Source: Nansenia antarctica (taxonomy: Eukaryota > Chordata > Actinopteri > Argentiniformes > Microstomatidae). From it: 64,000 nt of DNA. This document shows positions 36,034 through 43,579 of the stretch, piece by piece. Made by a program: the position numbers and the translations under genes. A model generated the notes under the pieces. It was not told the origin of the DNA and made no database searches. It saw only the letters and a list, made by a program, of their open reading frames with translations. Position 1 is the first letter of the stretch. The number at the start of each line of letters is the position of its first letter. Location of the stretch: the NCBI GenBank assembly GCA_963989245.1, contig OZ022353.1, positions 26,548,024 through 26,612,023 on the forward strand. Direction: 5' to 3'.

Positions 36034-36097
36034 GCCCCCTGCTACACCGGCTCCAGGAGTGGTGAACCCCTACGGAGGCCCAGCAGCTAGGCTATAG
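35747..36097 (+). pseudogene. gag: Gag nucleocapsid segment, displaced frame
   Basis: This is the frame after the gag break. It is Pro/Gln/Tyr-rich, then has one zinc knuckle of C-X2-C-X4-H-X4-C (CFQCGQDGHLARTC, about 35,942-35,983) and a basic tail ending in a UAG at 36095-36097. One knuckle is typical of gammaretroviral nucleocapsid. It is in the same frame as pol, so the intact arrangement would be gag, UAG, pol. No start codon of its own is needed. Confidence 0.85.
36095..36097 (+). promoter_or_regulatory. Gag/Pol in-frame UAG, readthrough site
   Basis: TAG followed by GGG separates nucleocapsid from Pol. The frame is open from 35747 up to it and from 36098 to 40618 after it. In gammaretroviruses suppression of such a UAG makes Gag-Pol. 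I could find only weak pairing downstream (CCAG 36104-36107 with CTGG 36131-36134), so a stimulatory pseudoknot is unproven. Confidence 0.75.
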
Positions 36098-39000
36098 GGG
36101 TGCCCAGAAGATCCGAGAGGGGGGTGCCAGCTGGTGGTGACGAACAGGCCTGAAGATGAACCTACCATATGGGTGTCGGTCAACCAACGTCCATTAGAAT
36201 TGATGGTGGACAGTGGAGCAGCCTACACCTGTCTGAAGCCTGAAGATGCCACGCACCTTCCTATGTCTGGGAAATATGTGAAGACAATCGGATTCGAGGG
36301 AATTAAACAGCTGATCCCTACTACTGAGCTTGTAAGCTTAGAGTACAAAGGACAGAGAGCAGATCTGTCAATACTTGTATCAGAACACACGCCAATAGGG
36401 CTACTAGGGAGAGATGCACTATGCCAATTGAACTGTACAGTGAAATGCACACCTGACGGCTGTCGGGTGACAGTGCCACAAGAGAACAGACAGCTGTCTG
36501 TCATGATGGACAACAACGCATCTATGGTGTATTGGGTGGGAGGGCTTAGCCCAGACCTAATGGAACCAGCAAGGATGTGGGACAATTATATCCTGGCACA
36601 CATGTCAGAGGCCAGAAGGCCTACTGATCCATTGCATTGTACACTCCAGTATTTTAGAGAAGTTGCAGATGCAAACCCAGATGAGTGGCTGAAGCATCAG
36701 CCAAAACAGGTACAGCTTAGTACAAGTTGTATAATCCTAGGCCCTCAGGGAGTGGCTATGAAGATAAACAGGGACATTTATCTAGATCAGGAGCATAAGA
36801 TTGAGGGTAGCATCCCTCATGTGACACTTATGATATCTGAACACTATAAACAGAAGCATTTAGGGGCAATGATGGCAGACTCAGAAAAAGCCAGATTTGT
36901 AACGACAAAAGAAAACCCTGCTATCTGGAGGAGCATTGATGGACAGTTCACAAAACTGATGATCTCTGCTCAAGGAATAGGACATCCGCAGACTGTGAAG
37001 CTAATGAACCAGCTAATCCTTCCTGTACAACCTGAAAAAGACCTCAGAGAAGAAATGATACAGAATGTGCCAGCAGACCTGTGGGCAAAGAACAGTACAG
37101 ACATTGGATTTGTGAAATCAGCTCGTCCATTGAGAGTTGAACTCATACCGGGTGCAAAACCCCCTTGGAAAAACCAATACCCATTGAAGCAGGAAGCAAT
37201 TGATGGAATTGAGCCACAGATCAAAGGATTGTTAGAGGCAGGAGTCTTGAAGATAACTCAATATCCGTTAAGTAACACACCTCTTCTGCCAGTAACGAAA
37301 CCTGATGGTTCATATCGTCTGGTACATGACCTACGGGCTGTGAATGAGGTAGTTGTCAGCTATCCAGCTGAAGTTCCTGATCCTCATGTGCTGTTGACTC
37401 AGATTCCATCTACAGCCAAAGTATTTACAGTGATTGATTTATGCGGGGCTTTCTTTTCTATACCTCTTAGTGTAGAAAGTCAAGGGTTATTTGGGTTTAC
37501 CTACAAAGGTCAACATTATCAATATACCAGAATGCCACAAGGGTACAAACACAGTCCTCATGTCTTTAATCAGGTCTTGAAGGAGGACTTAGACGGGTTA
37601 GGGCAGACGATAAGTAGTACTGCCATTCAGTACATGGATGACATACTCCTTTGTGCCCCAGATGAAGAAACATGTCACAGGGATTCCGTTAAACTGTTAA
37701 AGGTTTTGGCGGAGAAGGGACACAAGGTGTCTAAAAAGAAGCTACAGTATTGCCAGGAAAAGGTAACTTACTTAGGACAATCTATTACACAGGGACATCG
37801 CAGTGTCACTAATGAACACTTGGAAGCTATTCAGAAGGCTCCAAAACCACGAACGGTTAGGGAAATGATGATGTTTTTGGGCATTACTGGGTATAGTTCA
37901 GCATGGGTGGAGGATTACACTAGACTGGTCGCTCCATTGAGGGGGATGATTAAGGAAACAGGTAGTGATAAACTCCAATGTTGCATTACTTGGACAAGGG
38001 AAGCTGATTTGGCGTTTGAGACAATTAAACACAAATTGCAAGAAGCGCCAGCTTTAGCGCTTCCAGATTATTCCAAAGAATTTGGATTGTATGTTTCTTC
38101 TTCAGCCAAAGGGAAGTATGCCTGCGCTGTTCTTACGCAACCAACAGGCATTGGACCTAGTCCACAGCCCATAGCCTATTACTCTGTCGCATATTCAGAG
38201 GTAGAAATGGGTTTCGCGCCATGCTACAGAGCAATGGCCGGGGCATATCTTATGTACGAGAAGGCAACAACCTTAACAATGGGGTACCCAATTACCATTC
38301 TCTGCCACCACAGTCTAAGGAATCTTTTGAATCAAGGCAAGTATACTTTGACGATGCCTAGGATTAGGAATTATTACAGGATGTTGGAAAGGGAAGATGT
38401 AACATTACTAAGATGTAACACACTTAACCCAGCAGAGACCTTGCCAACCCCAGAAGATGGGGAACCACACGATTGTGTGAAGGAAGCTATGAGGTACTCT
38501 AAGCTTAGAGCAGATCTACTAGCTTTGCCTTTAAAGGAAGCTGACGTTGAGTATTGGACTGATGGATCTTGTTACCGGGTAGGAGAAAGTTTACGTGCTG
38601 GGTATGCCATAGTCCGATCCCAAAATTCAGGGTTCATTGTGGAACAAGTCGAGGCTGTTCCTCAGCCTTGTTCAGCTCAATTGGCTGAGTTAATTGCCCT
38701 CACAGAAGCATGCAACTTGGGAACCAGACGAAGAGTGACAGTGTACACCGACTCTGCCTACGCCCATAATGTGTGTCATCTACATGGAGCTGTATGGAAG
38801 GGACGGGGTTTTAAGAAAACTGATGGTTCGCCTATTCAACACCACGCCCAAATCATGAAGCTGTTACAAGCCATGATGAAACCAAGGGAATTAGCCATAG
38901 TGAAGTGTGCCGCACACAGATCTGACTCATCACATGTCACACAAGGTAACAGGGCTGCAGATGATGCAGCCAAAGCCATTACAGGAGCAGACAAAGCAGG

Positions 39001-40618
39001 TAAAGTTCTGCTGGTCACACATGAAGCACAGTTACAGGGCATGGTCACGCTTGAGGATTTGTTGATGTTACAGAGTGGGGCAAATGCGCTAGACAAAAAC
39101 CTATGGTTAACAAGGGGGGCTAGTCAGGATGACACAGGTCTATGGAGAAATCATGAGGGACTGGTTGTGGCACCCCCAGATTTATTAGGCATGCTGATAC
39201 AGGAAGCCCATGGATTAGCACATGTGGCTAGGGGGGAGGTAAGACGCAAGATCACCAAGGAATATGGTTTTTGGGCTCCATATTTATTGGAACAAATAGA
39301 CCATATCCTTGGTCAATGTGTGGTCTGTTTGAAAAACAATATCAGACCTGGAATACCAGTGGGAACTGGGCATATCCCTACCCCAAACGGGCCAATGAAA
39401 CATTTGGTGATTGACTATGTGGACATGATTCGTCCTGTTGCAGGATACAGGTACATGTTAGCTGTAGTGGACAGGTTCAGCAGATGGGTAGAAGCATGCC
39501 CCACTCGAAAAAAGGATGCTCAGTCTGTAGCAAAGTTCCTATGCAGGGAATTCATACCTAGGTTTGGAATTCCAGATAGGATAGCGTCAGACAATGGTAA
39601 GGAATTTGTGGATAAGACGGTAAAGCTTATACTACAAAAGTTGGGAATCAAGCAGAGATTTGGATGTATTTACTCACCTCAAAGCCAGGGGATGGTAGAG
39701 AGGATGAACGGGGTCCTTAAGAACCGTCTTTCTAAGGTCTGTCAGCATACAGGTCTTAATTGGGTGGAAGGACTCCCTCTTGCATTGATGGCCTGTCGTT
39801 CCAGTGAGATTCGAGGGCTGCACTTGACTCCCCATGAACTGGCTATGGGGAGAATAATGACAGCTCCCTGTGCACGAACCAGTGGGAAAGGGCCAAGTTT
39901 GGCTCTCTTGGAGAGTGACATGAAAGCCTATGTACAGTACATGACTAACCGGCAAAAGAGTATCTCTTCTTATGTGCTCCACAAACAGGAACGTGAAGAG
40001 GAGGTGAACGCACAGGAGAGGAAGGACGCGTTGCAACCGGGTGACAAAGTATACGTGAAGGTCTACAGACGGAAGTGGCATGAGGCTCGACGGGAAGGAC
40101 CATACGAGGTCGTTCGGTGCACTGGGACTGCCATCCAAATCAAGGGGTCCCCCACCTGGTATCACGTTCATCACTGCATCAAGGCACCCAATGAGGACGA
40201 TGAGGGAGAGCCTCAGCAGGATGGTGAGGAGACCCCTGGGGACGAGGAAGTCCACAGCTTGGACATCCAGGCTGACGAAGATGTTGGTGAGTATCTGCGC
40301 CGTGATGCAGATGATGCCGGGGGCCTCGTCCCAGACCCTGTCCAGCCCAGAGATGAGTGGGCCAATGGAGATCGTGAAGGACCAAGGGACTGCGACACCC
40401 CTCTTGGGGGTTCTACCAAGCCTGGTGTTGCCCCTGTTGTCACCCCTTCCGACCCTGACAATGCTCCAGACGGAGATGTCAGCAACCCGGGCGGCTGCCC
40501 GGACCAAGGTACCATTGAGAGACACAGACCTGTCAGTGATACACCCCAACCAGACAGATCCCGTGATACACCAAGGCCAATTAGGAGGAAACTCAAGCCA
40601 TGCCGTTTCAGAGACTAA
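36098..40618 (+). CDS. pol: Retroviral Pol (PR, extra domain, RT, RNase H, IN)
   Basis: The open frame follows the UAG; numbering here is from 36134. Protease has DSGAAYT at 26-32 and LLGRDAL near 96. About 200 residues then intervene, holding two H-x-T-L motifs (see the separate entry). Reverse transcriptase spans about 330-560 with YMDD at 500-503. Retroviral RNase H has WTDGS (D810), AELIALTEA and YTDSAYA. Integrase has an H-H-C-C module (HGLAH ... CVVC) near 1025-1070 and catalytic D1094, D1153, E1189 (D-X35-E). A GPY/F-like module (GPYEVVRCTG) follows, then an acidic tail that overlaps env by 539 bp in another frame. No internal stop is present. It is made as Gag-Pol by readthrough, though the gag frame break would prevent that in this copy. 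Confidence 0.94.
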   Translation, partial: GCPEDPRGGCQLVVTNRPEDEPTIWVSVNQRPLELMVDSGAAYTCLKPEDATHLPMSGKYVKTIGFEGIKQLIPTTELVSLEYKGQRADLSILVSEHTPIGLLGRDALCQLNCTVKCTPDGCRVTVPQENRQLSVMMDNNASMVYWVGGLSPDLMEPARMWDNYILAHMSEARRPTDPLHCTLQYFREVADANPDEWLKHQPKQVQLSTSCIILGPQGVAMKINRDIYLDQEHKIEGSIPHVTLMISEHYKQKHLGAMMADSEKARFVTTKENPAIWRSIDGQFTKLMISAQGIGHPQTVKLMNQLILPVQPEKDLREEMIQNVPADLWAKNSTDIGFVKSARPLRVELIPGAKPPWKNQYPLKQEAIDGIEPQIKGLLEAGVLKITQYPLSNTPLLPVTKPDGSYRLVHDLRAVNEVVVSYPAEVPDPHVLLTQIPSTAKVFTVIDLCGAFFSIPLSVESQGLFGFTYKGQHYQYTRMPQGYKHSPHVFNQVLKEDLDGLGQTISSTAIQYMDDILLCAPDEETCHRDSVKLLKVLAEKGHKVSKKKLQYCQEKVTYLGQSITQGHRSVTNEHLEAIQKAPKPRTVREMMMFLGITGYSSAWVEDYTRLVAPLRGMIKETGSDKLQCCITWTREADLAFETIKHKLQEAPALALPDYSKEFGLYVSSSAKGKYACAVLTQPTGIGPSPQPIAYYSVAYSEVEMGFAPCYRAMAGAYLMYEKATTLTMGYPITILCHHSLRNLLNQGKYTLTMPRIRNYYRMLEREDVTLLRCNTLNPAETLPTPEDGEPHDCVKEAMRYSKLRADLLALPLKEADVEYWTDGSCYRVGESLRAGYAIVRSQNSGFIVEQVEAVPQPCSAQLAELIALTEACNLGTRRRVTVYTDSAYAHNVCHLHGAVWKGRGFKKTDGSPIQHHAQIMKLLQAMMKPRELAIVKCAAHRSDSSHVTQGNRAADDAAKAITGADKAGKVLLVTHEAQLQGMVTLEDLLMLQSGANALDKNLWLTRGASQDDTGLWRNHEGLVVAPPDLLGMLIQEAHGLAHVARGEVRRKITKEYGFWAPYLLEQIDHILGQCVVCLKNNIRPGIPVGTGHIPTPNGPMKHLVIDYVDMIRPVAGYRYMLAVVDRFSRWVEACPTRKKDAQSVAKFLCREFIPRFGIPDRIASDNGKEFVDKTVKLILQKLGIKQRFGCIYSPQSQGMVERMNGVLKNRLSKVCQHTGLNWVEGLPLALMACRSSEIRGLHLTPHELAMGRIMTAPCARTSGKGPSLALLESDMKAYVQYMTNRQKSISSYVLHKQEREEEVNAQERKDALQPGDKVYVKVYRRKWHEARREGPYEVVRCTGTAIQIKGSPTWYHVHHCIKAPNEDDEGEPQQDGEETPGDEEVHSLDIQADEDVGEYLRRDADDAGGLVPDPVQPRDEWANGDREGPRDCDTPLGGSTKPGVAPVVTPSDPDNAPDGDVSNPGGCPDQGTIERHRPVSDTPQPDRSRDTPRPIRRKLKPCRFRD
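36500..37000 (+). other. 2H-phosphoesterase-like segment within Pol
   Basis: Between protease and reverse transcriptase, where retroviruses usually have a short linker, lie about 165 extra residues (roughly 123-289 of Pol). They contain LHCTLQYF (H168, T170) and IPHVTLMIS (H229, T231), 61 residues apart, separated by a predicted helix and strands (QVQLSTSCIILGPQG). Paired H-x-[ST]-hydrophobic motifs with PH-x-TL in the second copy define the 2H phosphoesterase superfamily (LigT, AKAP7-like, coronavirus NS2, phage Acb1). Spacing is at the short end for that family. Function is inference only. Confidence 0.55.
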
Positions 40619-42617
40619 TATACCCCTTAGTGTTCCTACCCCATTGACTTCCTTGGACAATGTTACACTTCACTCACACACTGTTATGCCTGGACGTCAG
40701 AGAAGAATGATCACAGCAGGTAGAGCTTTTATTTGCCCACATTCACGTTGTACTGTTGATGATTGTTTGATCTATGCCTCGACTGAAGCGGCTGAGTGGT
40801 ACTTACTGGATGCCAAATATATTACACTTACACAACAGTTAATGTCAACACTTGTGACATTAACTAATGTTGACAATGAGGTGAACTCGTATTGGTGTGC
40901 TAGACGTAATATCGGTGAACAGGTGTTTGACAAATCCAACAATTTCAAGGACAAAGTTTGTAGTAACATTCCTGACTTTCCACACGACTTTTTGGTGGAC
41001 TGTAGGGAATTTGTGCATGAATATATTTTTCCAGTTGAGTTACCAGGAAAGGTTAAAAATGTTGCTGTAAAGGCTTCTACGAAGGCGATTGTAGTCGCTA
41101 CTGACGATTATTTGTTGTATGATTCTAATCACCTGGGGACACGGTCCCACCCTAATTCTGCCACTAGTATCATGAAAGATTTTGCTTCAAAAATGAATTA
41201 TTCTGATTGCTGGATTTGTCAACAGGTCCCTGTAAGTACATCTGCTCCTATGTTTTTCCCCATACCGTTAACTAAAGCAGAATGGTTTCATTATAATTGG
41301 CAGGGTTTAGCCCAATTTGTTTTACAGGGCAAGAACCAGAGCTCTTCTTGTCAGCCCAGCACGATTCTGGTTCCTTTAAATTCTTCCTATGCAGGTGTGG
41401 ATATTGGTGTGTTGGAACGTCTGACAGCAGCAGTTAACGAACACCATAGGCCTAGCGGTGTGGGGAAGGTTATTATTGATAGGCTTACACATTTGTCACA
41501 ACCAACAGGTCCGAAGAAGATATATATTATCCAAGCTATGTTCGTTCAATTGAATGGTACTGCATTGAGTCCTCATCTGTTATGTTCTGGGAGTGTGACT
41601 TCTACACGGTGGAGAGGTTCAGTTGTTATTTCTGGATTGAAATGTAAAGTTGTTGATTGTGCTATGGTGCCTCAAATGAAATTACATGATACCAATACTA
41701 CCAGACGGCAGAAAGGCACCACGCAGCTTAAGGTCATGCCTCTCGTAAATATTACAACCTGTATTGACATACAATCTCGGCTCAAGGGCAGCGCGCTTCG
41801 TCAGCTAGGGGCCGCGTCTTGTATAGGTGGTGTCATTTTCGTGTATCCTGGTACGGAGCTTCAACTCCCGGAGGGTGTGTTTCTTGTGTGTGATAATAAT
41901 GCATTCTCCAAGCTTCCTGCTTTGAGTGAGGGTCTTTGTTATTTAGCTCATCTGATACCTTTGATTAGGAAAGTTACTCGGGAAGAGATGTCTGTACTTC
42001 ACAAACAAGCAACCCATCGTAGTCGTAGGGCGTTATCTACCGCTCAGAAGTTTTTTGGCCTAATATTCCCAAGTTATGGTGTCTACAACTCTCAGACTGA
42101 ATTAAGTGCCCTATCATCCGTTCTTGAAAAACACATTAATGCTTCGGATGCTGTAGTATCTGCCCTGGCTACTGAATTGACTGAAACTAAGAATGTAGCT
42201 CTCCAAAATAGAATGGCTTTGGACATTATTTTGGCCAGTCAGGGTGGTACTTGTGCTTTGATAGGCGGTGAATGTTGCAGTTATATTTCGGATTCTGGTA
42301 ACGCTCTGTATGATTTCCATGAATCTAACAAGAAGGGTATAGAGGATTTACGTAAAGAACACGGTTGGAATACATTGGATTTCTTTGATTCTGCTTTTTC
42401 AGGTATTGGTAATATGATCAGGTCCGTCGCTATTATTCTTGTTGTCATTATCATCTGTATTATGTTACTTGGTATTTTAATCAAATGTTTTGGAAAGTGT
42501 ATTTCTGATGTTCCGGTTAATGCTTTAATGATGGCCGACATAGCTGATGAGCAAAAGCTGGATTCTGCTTTGCTTTCTGATTTTGTTTCCTCTTTTGATG
42601 ATTTGTTTATTAAGTGA
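40080..42617 (+). CDS. env: Retroviral envelope glycoprotein (gamma-type TM)
   Basis: 845 codons. The ATG at 40080 is the first after an acceptor-like site (CCACAAACAG, ending 39987), so a spliced mRNA from the donor at 31200 would use it. The first 200 residues overlap pol and are basic, with hydrophobic stretches at about 68-80 and 106-128, a long leader. RQRR at 206-209 is a possible furin site between leader and surface unit. SU has CWIC at 377-380 and many N-glycosylation sites. RSRR at 647-650 separates SU from TM. TM has a fusion-peptide-like start, heptads, an LQNRMALD segment, CX6CC at 725-733 and a membrane anchor at about 783-805. CWIC plus CX6CC indicates a covalently linked gamma-type Env. 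The frame is intact. Confidence 0.92.
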   Translation: MRLDGKDHTRSFGALGLPSKSRGPPPGITFITASRHPMRTMRESLSRMVRRPLGTRKSTAWTSRLTKMLVSICAVMQMMPGASSQTLSSPEMSGPMEIVKDQGTATPLLGVLPSLVLPLLSPLPTLTMLQTEMSATRAAARTKVPLRDTDLSVIHPNQTDPVIHQGQLGGNSSHAVSETNIPLSVPTPLTSLDNVTLHSHTVMPGRQRRMITAGRAFICPHSRCTVDDCLIYASTEAAEWYLLDAKYITLTQQLMSTLVTLTNVDNEVNSYWCARRNIGEQVFDKSNNFKDKVCSNIPDFPHDFLVDCREFVHEYIFPVELPGKVKNVAVKASTKAIVVATDDYLLYDSNHLGTRSHPNSATSIMKDFASKMNYSDCWICQQVPVSTSAPMFFPIPLTKAEWFHYNWQGLAQFVLQGKNQSSSCQPSTILVPLNSSYAGVDIGVLERLTAAVNEHHRPSGVGKVIIDRLTHLSQPTGPKKIYIIQAMFVQLNGTALSPHLLCSGSVTSTRWRGSVVISGLKCKVVDCAMVPQMKLHDTNTTRRQKGTTQLKVMPLVNITTCIDIQSRLKGSALRQLGAASCIGGVIFVYPGTELQLPEGVFLVCDNNAFSKLPALSEGLCYLAHLIPLIRKVTREEMSVLHKQATHRSRRALSTAQKFFGLIFPSYGVYNSQTELSALSSVLEKHINASDAVVSALATELTETKNVALQNRMALDIILASQGGTCALIGGECCSYISDSGNALYDFHESNKKGIEDLRKEHGWNTLDFFDSAFSGIGNMIRSVAIILVVIIICIMLLGILIKCFGKCISDVPVNALMMADIADEQKLDSALLSDFVSSFDDLFIK

Positions 42618-43016
42618 TGTTTTGTGATTGTTTGCTTCGGTTCCTGTTTGTTTCTTTCTATATCATGTGATTGATGTCGGTTGTGAAGTGATGTAATGGT
42701 TACGCGACAATGGAAGCTCCTGACTATGAAAGTGTTATCAATCTGAGACAGCGGTAAAGGCTGTTCTCCAACTGGGGCCATGTGCTAGCAACCTCTGACC
42801 CTGCCGCTTCGGACGAGGGAAACATCGGTCGTTGGAAATTTCTGTATCTCAGTTTTTGTATTATGCATGATGAACTGAGTGATGTGTTGATGTGTTGATG
42901 TGTTGATGTGTTGATGTGTTGATGTGTTGATGTGTTGATGTAGTTGATGGGTTGATGTAGTTTTTCTGTCTGTCGTTTAGTTTCGGAACACACTCTGCGT
43001 GTTCCGAGGGGGGCTG
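42618..43016 (+). other. 3' untranslated region, 8-bp minisatellite and polypurine tract
   Basis: There is no gene between env and the 3' LTR. GATGTGTT is tandemly repeated about nine times (42880-42960). CGAGGGGGGC (about 43005-43014) is the likely polypurine tract, separated from the LTR's TG by two bases that integrase would trim. Confidence 0.75.
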
Positions 43017-43579
43017 TGTAGTGTATTTTCATGCTCTGTAACCATAGCCATGGCCCTCTAAACAATGGCCTTTTGACATGCATGTGCAGAGGATGGAATG
43101 TCATCATGGGAGGATGTAATTGCATTGGGGCCCGAGTCAGCAAGACGCCCATAGGAATGTCATCATGGGAAGATATAATTGCATTAGGGCCCGAGCCAGC
43201 AAGACGCCCATAACATAGGTTGCATTGGAATTGTATTAGACCATAGGGTGAGTTGCATTATAATAAGACAATGACATCCTATTTGCAGGACGGAGAATGG
43301 CCTCACCTACTATGGTCTCACTGGTATACTTTGTATTCAACCAAATTAAAATAACGTGGACTCAGCGACAGTGGCAGTGACAGGGTATAAAGTCCTCTAC
43401 GCAGATGGGCTCTGCCTCTTTTTTTTTCTTCACATCCATCACATCCTGTGACCGATTCGGACCATCAGCTCCATTGAGGGGCCATGCTGTGTAACCTGCT
43501 TTTTTGAATAAACAAGTCTTAAATTTGCTCAAGAACTCTTCTTCATTTTTAGTAGTAACAGATACCAATATATACGAAA
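43017..43579 (+). repeat. 3' LTR of endogenous retrovirus
   Basis: The 563-bp repeat matches 30543-31105 with no mismatch noticed, including the U3 tandem repeats, TATA box and AATAAA. It ends TACGAAA and is followed by the CAAG duplication (43580-43583) and satellite in phase. Confidence 0.93.

Larger units (their letters stand above)
30543..43579 (+). mobile_element. Endogenous retrovirus, full-length provirus
   Basis: The 13,037-bp provirus lies in the satellite between 4-bp CAAG duplications (30539-30542 and 43580-43583). It has two 563-bp LTRs, a 19-nt tRNA-Arg primer site, a 2.8-kb leader, gag, pol, env and a G-rich tract before the 3' LTR. Gag has a myristoylation-type start and a PPPY late motif; Pol has retroviral RNase H and D-D-35-E integrase; Env has CWIC in SU and CX6CC in TM. 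Gag and pol share one frame across a UAG, as in gammaretroviruses. The LTR pair showed no mismatch on reading, so insertion is recent. One defect is visible: a single frame break before the nucleocapsid region of gag. Affinity to fish epsilon/gamma-like or snakehead-type retroviruses is inferred. Confidence 0.95.

Noticed and set aside
39674..40660. 328-codon minus-strand frame across the end of retroviral pol
   Set aside because: It is antisense to the integrase and the pol/env overlap, and its product shows no domain; a shadow of constrained coding sequence.
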